Positions 12,154 through 23,800 of a DNA stretch of 64,000 nt are shown here, in pieces (position 1 is the first letter of the stretch; each line of letters opens with the position of its first letter). The notes beneath the pieces were generated by a model. The model saw only the letters and a list, made by a program, of their open reading frames with translations. It was not told where the DNA came from and did no database searches. This DNA is from Brasenia schreberi (Eukaryota; Streptophyta; Magnoliopsida; Nymphaeales; Cabombaceae). Where the stretch lies: contig JAYKKT010000061.1 in assembly GCA_036023115.1 (NCBI GenBank), positions 11,095,001-11,159,000 of the forward strand. Direction: 5' to 3'. A program made the position numbers and the translations under genes.

Positions 12154-13494
12154 CATGGTGGTATGATCTTACGGAGAGAAAGAAGAGATCTTCGCTTGCA
12201 CTTGCAACTCGACTTTATATTAGTGGCGGACCTTGGAACTCCTTTAAGGTGAGGCACACTTGTGTTTTGGGTGAGATGCACTTATATTTTGACGTAGCAT
12301 CTAGTAATGGCTCCTATATTTTTACATTTTAGGATTGCTTTGTGGCAACTAGAAGAACTCACATGTAACTCCAACTTTAAAACTTTCCAGCAATAGTATA
12401 TCCCGACCAAGAGAGAACTTTTCTATGGCAGTTTGAAACTCAACTTACGTTCTATGTTAGATCCTAGTTTTCATATGCAAACATGACTAGCAAAATAAGG
12501 CAGGTGTGTGTGATCATGGTTCTCGGAGGCCGCTCTTCAAAAATGGTTCTCACCGTGGCAGATCTATATTGAGCCAAGGTGGGACAACCGTCCCAACAAA
12601 AATTCAAAAAATGAATGAAAAACATGATGTGTTGTGGCCATTCTCAGCTCATCGAGCATAGGTAACGGTTGGGCTAGCCATCTAGACAGTTACCTCTATC
12701 TTGGATAAGGAAGGATCATAACTAGAGGACGTTACCGAGATTTTCGGTAACGCTCTGTATAACGTTCCAGATGAGGAGAGCCATAGGAGGAAAATCCGGG
12801 AAGAGGGAGGAGCATGCTGCCTATTTAAACAAAGCAGCTAACACAGAAAATACTCTAAAAAAAGGAAAACCAAACCGAGTTTCTCTCCCGGGAAATCCCT
12901 GTGTGAAAACCTCATACAAATCCACAAAAACAATTCCGCTTCAGACTCCAGGGCAGAACAAAACCGATGCACGTCGTCGAAAGCAGGCAACTTCCAACAA
13001 AACACCATATCCCGTGGTTCTCACCAATTGAAACCTATGTATAGTTCACCCTACCTTAAACAACCTCTGGGCCTATCCATCCCACCCTATACAGATTTCT
13101 GGATCCACCACTGATTCTCGCTCAAGAGTACCAACCCTGATCCTGATTGATGGTGCCGATCGATGAAAACCCACCTTTCTAGAATACCGCCATTGAAGAT
13201 CATTTTGTTGCCAAAACATAGACACCATTCCAAGTTTTTTTTGTGTTCTCAAACAACATAAACTTCTCCATAACAGAACAGTGTATGTCTCGAGAAAGCT
13301 TCTCCGCATGTCGGTGCTCTCGAGATCGAGCCGTAGCGTTGTACAGGTTCGAGCTTAGGATGGAGATGAGAAGGAAAACAAGATGGCTTGTTAGGATAAT
13401 TATCCTTGGGCTCGATATTGTAGTTGGGATATTCTTTTCTAGAGTAGGGTGAGTAGCTCACAGTTACACAGTGAGCTCCATTTTTGGGGGTGCA
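12154..13494. other. Intergenic; possible hAT-like piece, no gene
   Basis: A GTGGCAGATC start near 12554 and a GGATCCACCACTG end near 13100-13112 resemble the two ends of a plant TIR element, but a clean 8-bp duplication is not visible. An open frame at 12771-13031 (86 codons, Lys/Thr-rich) has no recognisable domain. Confidence 0.3.
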
Positions 13495-13560
13495 CCGTCT
13501 GGGGGTCGAACTCTCCACCAGCAGCACTGGCACTAGAGAGCCGTTGAGCTGACACTCTCA
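13495..13560 (-). repeat. tRNA-like SINE promoter (A and B boxes)
   Basis: On the minus strand TCAGCTCAACGGCTC resembles a tRNA A box. About 35 bp downstream, GAGAGTTCGACCCCCAG resembles a B box. No acceptor stem or mature tRNA is formed, so this is more likely a tRNA-derived SINE head than a tRNA gene. Confidence 0.4.
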
Positions 13561-13976
13561 GTGCAGTTAGCTCCATTTTGTAGTCCACATTTGAACCATG
13601 ATCCATACTTCTTATTAAACAGGAATTCAGCCTGATGATGCCCTTAGGTTGCAGTTTTTCACTGGAATTAATTATGTATGTGTTTTCATTAAAGGATTCC
13701 GCTAAAGAGAAGGGTGTAAAGAAAAGGAAGGATAGTTTGAAGTTAAAGTTGAAACGGGATAGCACAGAATCAAACTGAAATACAAGGTGACGGTATTCAT
13801 GGACAAGGTGAGGTGGTCCGCTCACTCAAAATTTGAAAATGACCAACATATCGATGTCAAAGAATACAAATTCTTCAAAACATCATATAAATAGCCTCCT
13901 GAATTTCACCAAGTTAGGCTTCACCTCACCCAAAAAGATTTTCTTGATCAGCCATGTAACTAGGCGAAATTACAAT

Positions 13977-14055
<79 letters not shown>
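13977..14055. repeat. (CA)n(TA)n compound microsatellite
   Basis: Short CA tract running into about 28 TA units, followed by AGAGAGAG. It forms the left border of a type B element. Confidence 0.95.
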
Positions 14056-14057
<2 letters not shown>

Positions 14058-14264
14058 GAGAGAGAATGATTGGATCATGTTTGTTATTGAAGTTGCTTAC
14101 TCATTGCTTGATCATTTTCAAGAGCATGAGTGTAATAAGATTGTCCTTTCTCATTTTTCAAATACCCTTACAACCTTTGAAATTATACTCATGCCACCAA
14201 AAAATAATCGTAAAACATAATTGAGCAGCATCAGTGGTGGGTAGGATCCAGTTTTCCTATATTC
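14058..14264. mobile_element. MITE-like element next to a microsatellite (type B)
   Basis: Left end AGAGAATGATTGGATCATG. The right end on the other strand reads GGAAAACTGGATCCTACCC. The interior resembles 1009-1195 (TATACTCATGCCACCAAAAA). No ORF. Confidence 0.5.
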
Positions 14265-14351
14265 ACATACACATAACAAATTGTGATATTGTTGTGCTTT
14301 AGAAGGGAATGTTATTGAAAAATAATCAATATTCTTCGGTGTGCTTTGCAC

Positions 14352-14412
14352 CGAGTGTAAGCTCATTTGGCAGGGCTCTCTGAGCAGGTGGTGAGTTTGA
14401 TTTCTGGGCCGT
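14352..14412 (+). repeat. tRNA-like SINE promoter (A and B boxes)
   Basis: TAAGCTCATTTGGCAGGGCT fits a tRNA-type A box and GGTGAGTTTGATTTCTGG fits a B box about 30 bp further on. The cloverleaf is not completed, so a SINE head or decayed tRNA-like sequence is the best reading. Confidence 0.4.
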
Positions 14413-15730
14413 GCATGCATGGGTGTGTTTTAGGCTTCGGCTTCCCATTGTAATCAAAACAAATATATGCTGTCCATTTATTTTGAATAAACTAGGTGCT
14501 TTAGGATATGAATGCCAGCAAAATGAAATATAGAAAAGGATATTCAATTTTTGCATTGAATTTCATGCACTTCACCTAACATGTGTTTGAATAATATCAA
14601 ACAGTTGAAATGATTTTGCAACTTAGGCATAACGTGCAAGTCTATGGCTGTCAAGAAAAATAATCCATTCCGGTGTGCCCTTTAATAATTTTTTTTACTT
14701 AATTTTTTATTGTTACCTGCAATGTGTGATTAGATGCTGAGACCCCTATCCAGACCTGGCGGGTTCCATCAAACCTGAAACAAGAACTGAACAGAATTCC
14801 CTCCGGTTTCGGTTTCTCCAGTTGTGGATCCGATTCCACAGCGGTTCCAGTTTTGGGTTCAAGTATGGTTTGGTTTTAGTTTCATTTGTGGAAAACATAT
14901 ATTAAAGGTGGTGTTTTGGGATGGAACCAAAATATGGTTCGGAACCGCCAGGCCAGCCCAAAGCTGCAACTTCTACCCTTATCAGATACGTACCCCCACT
15001 ATCGAACTCATGACCTTGGTCAATTACTGATTATTTATGTTTTGTTACCTTAAGTTTGTATCCCCTCAGTCAAGCACTTGCACTTGTGGTTTTAGAAGTT
15101 ACTAACAATAACAAATCTCTTTTTCATACTCTTTGCACACCCTTTTTACTACCCACACATTCTTTTTTTGAAAAATACCAAAATTACCCATCATCACTTT
15201 CTCTCTCCTCTCCCATCTAATTTCACCAATGGTTTCTCTCTCTCACTGGACCTCTTTATTCTGGTGACAAGACATTTCATTTGTTTTTAATAGTTGTTGA
15301 AAACAACAACAATAAAAACAAAAGAAAAAGGAAATAAAAAAACATATGAATATACTTTTACGAACATCGCACAAAACTAGAAGAGGAGAGACGTGGCTCC
15401 TACTAATAGAGAGACATGGCTGAGGCACGCACCCATGCGTGTCTTGAGTCGAGAACTTGACATCGTTTTTTCATTTTGATTTCGGTCAAAAACTAAATCA
15501 ATACATCAAATAAACGAAATACCCCACCAAATCACTAAAACCCTCTTTGAATCATTCCCCTTCTTTCTTTTTCCTCCTCTTTTTCTTTCTTCTTTGTTCT
15601 TTTTATTCTTTTTTCGATTGGATTCAAAGCACTATAGGATGTGAATGGTTTAATATCATGCATTAGATCAAGCTTTGAGTCAAGAGTTGTAGAGAAATGG
15701 TGTGAGACGATTGACGAAAAGGTGAGAACC

Positions 15731-15777
<47 letters not shown>

Positions 15778-17359
15778 GGTTAGGGGCATTGAGAGAATTT
15801 TTAGATTTTAATAAGGACAAAATAAAAATCACATTAGAAAAAGATGTGTGGATAGTAAAAAGGGTGTGCGTGTATCAATTCTAGAACAGTGTCTCAATCC
15901 TACCAAAAGTGTTTGCCCTCCACATATGGATTGCATGGCTTAATTGGATAAAAATAATCTGTTAATATGTTAATTCATCTTTAACACATGATATGATGAT
16001 AAGTCAGTCGACAACATTGATTATCATAGCTAAGATCTTCATGGTCTTGTAGATTTAGGGGTGGCAATTTTCGACCCAACCCAACTCATCTCAAAAAAAT
16101 CGTGTCCAGGTCAGGGGTTTGGCACCCCACATCGTCTGGGTCATTCCTAAAGGACCTGACAAAAATTGGGTCGGTCCAGGTGGGCCCACACCCAACCCAA
16201 AATATTCATGTATATAGTATATTATATATTATATTTATAAAATACATCTTTTCATTTTTATATGAGTACACAAAATACATGTACACGTATATGGCAAAGT
16301 CAGGATCTAACAATATAGAAAAGTTTATGGTCAAGAGTGTTAATTTCAGGTCAGGGGTTTGGCACACGCACATATATTGCTGCACTTGAGACCTCATCGC
16401 GGCCATCTTGCTTTGGTAGCTCTCACGACCAGGAATTGAAGCCTTGGACACCACATGTTGCTGAATTTTTCTCGAAAAGCCAAAAGGCCTTTGGACATAA
16501 ATATTTATTATTGTCCTTTGCATCAACACAATTCTCAAACATGAGCAATTCTTTTGACACCTGCATAATTGATCAATTACTTACAAAACAGAATTGCATA
16601 ATATGTCGAATATCACGTCACCACCTGAATTATCTGATGCGCAAGGGTCAGATTTGGGTCAGATCTCTAAGCAACCTAATCTGATTCTGGATAATCAGGT
16701 CCAAAGTTGCATGCAAATATTCTGGTCAGACCCAGATTATCCGATACACTTGAATGGAGATACAAATATTAGATACCCAACCCCAATCCAACCGATAAGT
16801 GGGTCCTGCTACTGTCACCAAAACTCCCAAAATAGAGTTAGGATCATCAGAACCCAAACCATACCAGCATATTACTTACAACCCCTAATTTGGAAGCCAT
16901 TCTAGACAACCTACATGTGCACAGAGTAAGTTCTGTAGTTTGCCTTTGAACTCGGCTTTTACAGGCAAATCGGGTTTAGATGGCCCTTACCCGTAACACC
17001 GACTTAATGCAGTTTTCCATGGTGGTTGAACTTCTGCCGACTTTCATCAATATGTCAATGCGAGTTGATCAGCTATCATTTATTACTGAATCATTGTGGA
17101 TGCGTTGAGAAATAGACAAAGCATATGTACCATTTAGGCCGACTAGAAGACATGATTAACTGCATTATCTCATACAGACTCTTACACTCGATGGTGATGG
17201 GAATGATTAGTGATAGACGGTGGTATCTGGGCAGACAACACCAAAACCTTATCCCACACTAGGTGGGCTCAGCTACGTCAATTCTCAGTTGTAACTATAT
17301 ACATAAGAGGACATTTGTGCTAAATGATTAACACATTTGGTGATATCTGCATTAATAGA
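14413..17359. other. Intergenic downstream of NUP133; (GA)n and GGGTC-rich relic
   Basis: A (GA)n tract lies at 15732-15775. About 16056-16200 and 16640-16810 hold GGGTC/GACCC-rich sequence starting TAGGGGTGGCAA, a terminus typical of plant hAT-like elements, but no matching target duplication was found. The 3' UTR and poly(A) site of NUP133 should lie just below 17360; I see no decisive signal. Confidence 0.4.
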
Positions 17360-17881
17360 TCAGGAAGTCATTGGTGAATTTCCTTCAATTTCAACACCTT
17401 CACCATCTGCACCGATAACTATTGCAGTGATCATCAACTTTCCTGCTTCGGGAAAATCAGGGTGTTCCGCAAGAATTGCCTCTAAGGAAGAATATGAATC
17501 CTTCTCACCAAGAACATCTGTCTGTAATAAAGGTAGAACTTCTTTAAAGCTTCCTTCATATAACTGAGCATCTGGACCATAACAGCGATATGATGCTTGA
17601 AATAGAGCTGTCCCCTGTAAAACTTCCAAGCTCTTATCGTCACTCCACTCTTCTGACACGGATTGTTTATAAACCGTTGCCCAATCATCAAGTTTCGCTG
17701 AAAACATCCAACACTCCGACAGAAGGGTTCTGTTTTGCATTCTGAAATCAGAACTAGTCCATGCAAACACGTCAAATGTTCGCAAGATTAGTTCTGGTTT
17801 TTGACTTTTCAAGCATATTTTTATGAGTTCTGCATGAGGAATAAGCTGGTTTCCACAATCAAAAACTTCTTGAACCTCCTC
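17360..17881 (-). CDS. NUP133: NUP133 exon 8 (C-terminus)
   Basis: 522 bp including TGA. Starts [20 protein letters not shown], contains [20 protein letters not shown] and [12 protein letters not shown], and ends [19 protein letters not shown]. Acceptor TTTGTGCAG. The family's C-terminal helical region is complete. Confidence 0.94.
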   Translation of the reverse strand, partial: EEVQEVFDCGNQLIPHAELIKICLKSQKPELILRTFDVFAWTSSDFRMQNRTLLSECWMFSAKLDDWATVYKQSVSEEWSDDKSLEVLQGTALFQASYRCYGPDAQLYEGSFKEVLPLLQTDVLGEKDSYSSLEAILAEHPDFPEAGKLMITAIVIGADGEGVEIEGNSPMTS

Positions 17882-20800
17882 CTGCACAAATATAGCAATG
17901 AGCCAAGTGTTTTGGATTAGATACAAAGTAAACATTCCAAAAATTAATCGTAATCACCATGGGTGCTATCTTTCTTCTAAAAAGGAAAAGCAATGATAAA
18001 AAGTATTCAGCAAAAGCAGCTAAACCTATGAACATCTTGAAAGTTTCAAAACTATTGCTGTAACGAATGATTTACAATATTTTTCTTAGAATGTTCAATG
18101 CTGTGAAATTAGCAAAATATATAAAAGTTTCGTTCCATAAACGTATCTCTTGTGCAACAATATCATTATCATGTGTAGCAATAACATTAAGAAAAATATT
18201 TAGAAAACTTCACTAGATGAGAGGGCGGCCAAGGGGCAATCGGCTGCCTCTGTGCAGCCATCTCCCTGTACCTGTTTCTCCTCACTTTTCAGTCTACAGC
18301 TAATAGGATTTTCATCTCAGTACTAGCATTACAAAGAACTAATTACTAAAGTGTCATTAATGAGGCTTATTTAAAGCTACCTTTAAAAACATAAAAACAA
18401 TTGTAAAGTTATAAAGCAGAATTAAGCTTCAACACTCCCCCTCAAGTTGGGTGAAATCAAGTTGGGTGAAAGATGGATGTTACACCCAACTTGCTACATA
18501 ATCGGAGAAATAAACTTCTGTTAGGTGCTTTAGTGAATATATCGACACATTGACTCTCTGACCTCACATGTTCTAGTTGAAACTCTTTAGTTTGTATGTT
18601 GTCTCGTATAAAGTCACAATCGTTTTCAATATGTTTTGTTCTCTCATGATATACCGGATTAGAGGCAATCTGTATTGCTGCTTTGGTATCACAAAAAATA
18701 GGAATAGAGTTATCTAAAAATAGACTGATTTCCATAAGTAGGGAGCACAATCCCTTTGCTTCACATATTCCTGATGCAATTGCTCTATATTGTGCTTATG
18801 TTGTTGATCTTGCCACAATTGATTGCTTCTTACTTTTTTCCATAATACTATATTACCTCCAACGAGGGATATATAACTTTTAGTTTATTTTTTATCTTAA
18901 GTAGAGCCCGCCCAATCAGTATCGGTATAGATTTCAATCTTTGTGTGCCCACTGACTTTATATAGTATTCCTTGTCGAGGAGTTGCTAAAGGATCTTAGT
19001 ATATGAAAAACTACATCCATATGGTACTTGGATGGTGATTGCATAAATCGACTGACAATGCTCACTGCATATGTTATGTATGTGTGTGTAATAGTCAAGT
19101 ATATAAGTTTCCCAACTAGTTGTTGATATATGGTCACATCCACTTTATCATATCCATCTTCTATTTGCATTTTGTGATTAACGTCCATGGGAGTGTATAT
19201 TGGTTTACAACTCTCCATCTTAATGTCTCGCAATAAGTCTAATGTATACTTTCTTTAATTTAAAAAAATATTTGTACCTGAGTAAGCTACTTTAATGCCT
19301 AAGAAATAATGTAATCTTCCGAGATCTTTGATGTTGAATAGACGATGAAGATCTTGCTTTAACCTTTTGATTTCTTCGATGTAATCTCCAGTCACAATAA
19401 TGTCATCAACATATACAAGTAATAAAGTCAACTTTTCTCCTCTTTTAAAGAATAATGTGTGATCACTCACACTCTTTTAATATCCCAAGCTTATAATATT
19501 TTGGTTGAACTTCTCAAACTATGCTCTCAGAGTCTGTTTTAATCCATAGATAGATTTCTTTAATTTACACACTTTGTTTTCTGGATTTGCATAACCAGGT
19601 AGTAATTCCATATATACTTTTTCTTTAAGTTCTCCTTACAAAAATGCATTCTTCACGTCTAGCTGGCACATAGTCCAATTTCTTTGGGCTGCAATACTAA
19701 TAATGACTCGTATGGATGAGTTTCACCAATGTTTCCTCATAATCAATACCATATGAATGACTATAACCACGAGCTACCAATCTTGCCTTATATCGCTCTA
19801 ATGTCCCATCTGCTTTAAATTTCACAGTATACACCCACTTGCAACTGACTGCTTTTCTCCCTTGTGGTAGATCACTAACTTCCCAAGTCTGATTCTTCTC
19901 AAGTACCTGTAGTTCAGATTTCATACCTTCTACCCAGTGTTTATGTTGTGATGCTTGAAGAAAATTTTTAGGAACTTGGTGTAATTTAGCTTTTAACACA
20001 AAATTCTGGTAACTGAATGATAACTGATCATATAAGATAAATTACGAAATAGGATATTTACCACATAACCTTTTTCCTTTTCGAAGAGCTATGGGAACAT
20101 CTAATTCATCACTGCCTGCTTCTATGAAAGTTTCAATTGAATCTGAGGAAGGTTTTCCTCCTTGGTTCGTGGTGTCTATAGGATTGGGCATTATTATATT
20201 TCTCTCCTCTTTTTTATACACTTGCACCTTTTTTTCTTCTTGTTATTCATCATTTCATGCAAGATAGTAGTCTTCGTATGTTTCATCATTAATGATGTTC
20301 ATTGGAAGAACAGTCTCGTCAATTATAGAATTTGACATATTAGATAAGAAGATACCATTAAAATTAAAAGGTAAATATTATAGAGCAGCAATTAGGCCTG
20401 CCATGTTTTATGGTTCTGAGTATTGGGCAGTTAATCATCAACATGTACAAAAGATGTCTGTTACAGAAATTAAGATGTTGAGATGGATGAGTGGTCATAC
20501 AAAAAAAGACCGTATACATAATGAGATTATTAGAAACAAATTAGGAGTGGCACCAATAGAGGATAAAATGAGAGAACATCGTTTAAGATGGTTTGGACAT
20601 ATAGAAAGAAGATCAAAAGAAGAACCTGTAAGAAGGTTAGAAAAACTAAATTTGGAAAGTATTAAAAGAGGTAGAGGATGACCACAAAAGTATTGGAAAG
20701 AAACAATAAAGAATGATCTAGCTTATTGGGAGTTAACTGCTAACATGGCACACAATAGGGATCTGTGGAAACAAAGAATCCATGTAGCCGGCCCCGTCTA

Positions 20801-23800
20801 GTATGGGAAAAGGCTTAGTTGTTGTTGTTGTTGTAAGTTTGATCATTTGGTTAACTCAGAGGACATAGAAATTAAAATTGGCACACATTGCATCCCCCAA
20901 AAGGAAGGTTTTAAATACCTAGGGTCAATTTTTCAGAGTGATGGAAGAATTGATGGAGATGTTACACATATAATTAATGCTGGTTGGTTAAAATGGAGAG
21001 GAGCATCAGGTATTCTTTGTGATAAGAAGATACCATTAAAGTTAAAAGGTAAATATTATAGAGTAGCAATTAGGCCTGCCATGTTTTATGGTTCTGAGTG
21101 TTGGGCAATTAATCATCAACATATACAAAAGATGTCTGTGACAGAAATGAAGATGTTGAGATGGATGAGTGGTCTTATAAGAAAAGACCAAGACCGTATA
21201 CATAATGAGGTTATTAGAAACAAATTAGGAGTGACACGGATAAAGGATAAAATGAGAGAATATCGTTTAAGATGGTTTGGACATATAGAAAGAAGATCAA
21301 AAGAAGAACCCGTAAGAAGGTTAGAAAAACTAAATTTGGAAAGTATTAATAGAGCTAAAGGACGACCACAAAAGTGTTGGAAAGAAACAATAAAAAATGA
21401 TCTAACATGGCACATGATAGGGATCTGTGGAAACAAAGAATCCATGTAGCCAACCCCGTCTAGTATGGGAAAAGGCTTAGTTGTTGTTGTTGTAGTAGAA
21501 TTTTTGAAGAAGGGAGAAGTTTCAAAGAATGTTACATCCATAGAAATATATTTCCTATGAGAATTAGGAACATAGTAAACATACCCCTTTTTTTCACAAG
21601 AATATCCAACAAAAACACATTTGATCGCCCTTGGATCAAGTTTATCTCGGAATTGACTATGAACACGGACATAATAAACACATCCAAACACTCTAAGGAT
21701 AAGGTGAAATGGATTAGTTTCAGGCTTGATTAAGTGAAGTCTGATGAAGGATGCCATGAATTTGAAGATATGATTCCAACTTAGAATTATAGAATTCACT
21801 CCCATTATCAGATCTAAGAGTCTTAATGGTGTACCCAAACTGAGTCTTAATGAGACTGTAGGAAAAATCGACGATACTTCTGATTTAGATTTCATAAGAT
21901 AAACAAAGGTAAGTCTGGAATAGTCATCAATGAAAGTAACAAAGTATTTAAAAGTTCCCAAGGAAGGTATCAAACATGGACCCCATACATCAGAATGAAT
22001 TAACTCAAATGAAACTGACGACTTAGACTCACTACTAGGAAACGAGGCTTTATGATGTTTAGCCCTCTTACATATCACATTGGATAACTAGATCCCTTGG
22101 AATTACAATAGGGACAAATTCACGAAGTCTAGACACTGGTAAATGACCTAACCGACTATGCCAAAGTCTTATCTCTTCTTTTGTAGAGGTGGCTACCAAT
22201 GCTCTTCTCTATATTGCAGTGTGTGGTCCAAGAAGTAGATACAGTCCATTCCTTAGTTCACCACGTCCAAAGGTTCTTCCCATCCTCAGATCCTGAAAAA
22301 CACAAGCAGATGGAGAAAATGTAATCGAACAGTTCATGTATCTAACCAAAGAACTTATAGAAACTAGATTCACTGAAAATTTGGGAATGTATATCACTAA
22401 ATTAAGCTTAAGATTTTTCGCTTCAATTACTCCCTTTCCTTCCATTGGGATCAATGAACCGTCTGCCACCTTTACGTATCTAACCAAAGAACTTACAGAA
22501 ACTAGATTCACTGAAAATTTGGGAATGTATATCATTGAATTAAGCTTAAGATTTTTCCCTTCAATTACTCCCTTTCCTTCCATTGGGATCAAGGAACCGT
22601 CTACCACCTTTACGTACTGAGGTGTTCGAGTAACTTCATAATCTGTAAAGTTAGTCTTATCGCCTACCATATGATTGATAGCCCTTGAATCAATTACCTA
22701 GTAATTGGAACAAGTAGAATAAGAGAAGTTACCACTGATAATGTAGGAAGTAAGGGCTTGTTTCAATCTTCGATGCTGAGGTTGAAGGCTGGTCACACAA
22801 TCGTTGTTCTATCTCTACAAGTTGCCTCTTCAATTCGGCCATTTCATCTATAGAACTTACCTCTGTCTTTTCTTTCTCAGATATAGCTGCCACATGACTG
22901 CCATAATTCTTATACTCTACTTGTTTTCCAATTATTTCCCAACAGTGTTCTCGAGTGTGCCTTTCCTTTCCACAATGAGTACATTGTAGCTTGTTCTTAT
23001 CTTCATATTTTTGAAATCTTCCTCTTCCACGGCCTTTGACTGAATATCTACCTCTTTGATAATTAATGTGACCTCTACCAGCAAATGCAAATTTCTTAGT
23101 TTGAATTTGTTCTCCTTTCTCTAAATTTTTATAATATTCTTCTCTTAAGAAAAAAGAATATAATGTTCCCAGTGATGACAGTTCTTCTTTGCTGAGAATA
23201 TTCAACTTGATTGATTCATATTCGAGTGAGATTCCCCAGAGTAGATCAAATACCTTTTTAATTTCACCCTCGGTTGTTCTCTCTTTTACACAGTGGTTGC
23301 ACTTATTTCTACAATATATCTTTGTTCGTTCCACAGTTCTCATAATTCTTCGTAATACTCTCTTATTGATTTGGTTCCCTGACGACATTTTCTCATCCAC
23401 TTAATGATCTCATATTCTTTGGCAACGTTCCTTTGTTGAGAATATGCTTCTTCAACTGCAGCCCAAATTTCTGCAGTCGATTACATGTACATGAACGTTT
23501 TGCTAATTGACATTCATTGATTGGAGAAGCCAAGAGCTTACCAAGGCATCATCCTTAGACCATCTCTCAAATTCTGCACTAGTCTCATTTGGTGTTAGCT
23601 GATTTTGTTTAATAATGGATAGCTTTCCTCGAGAATGTAGGACAAACTCAATTGATCTCGCCCATTATCTATAATTTTTTCCTTCCAAACGAATATTTGT
23701 AATTGACTGATTCATTGATTGGAGAAGCCAAGAGCTTAACAAGGCATCATCCTTGGACCATCTCTAAAATTCTGCACTAGTCTCATCTGGTGTTAGCTGA

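Noticed and set aside
12771..13031. 86-codon plus-strand frame, Lys/Thr/Asn-rich
   Set aside because: No recognisable domain, no partner exons, and probable position inside a TIR-like element.
16056..16880. Complete hAT element from TAGGGGTGGCAA to the AACCCCTA at about 16875
   Set aside because: The ends are loosely inverted but the flanking 8 bases do not match, so the element borders are not supported.
21116..21449. 3' extension of the 320-codon minus-strand frame that ends in copia integrase
   Set aside because: Its downstream half is the antisense of the RTE fragment at 20834-21497, so only the part above about 21498 is integrase.
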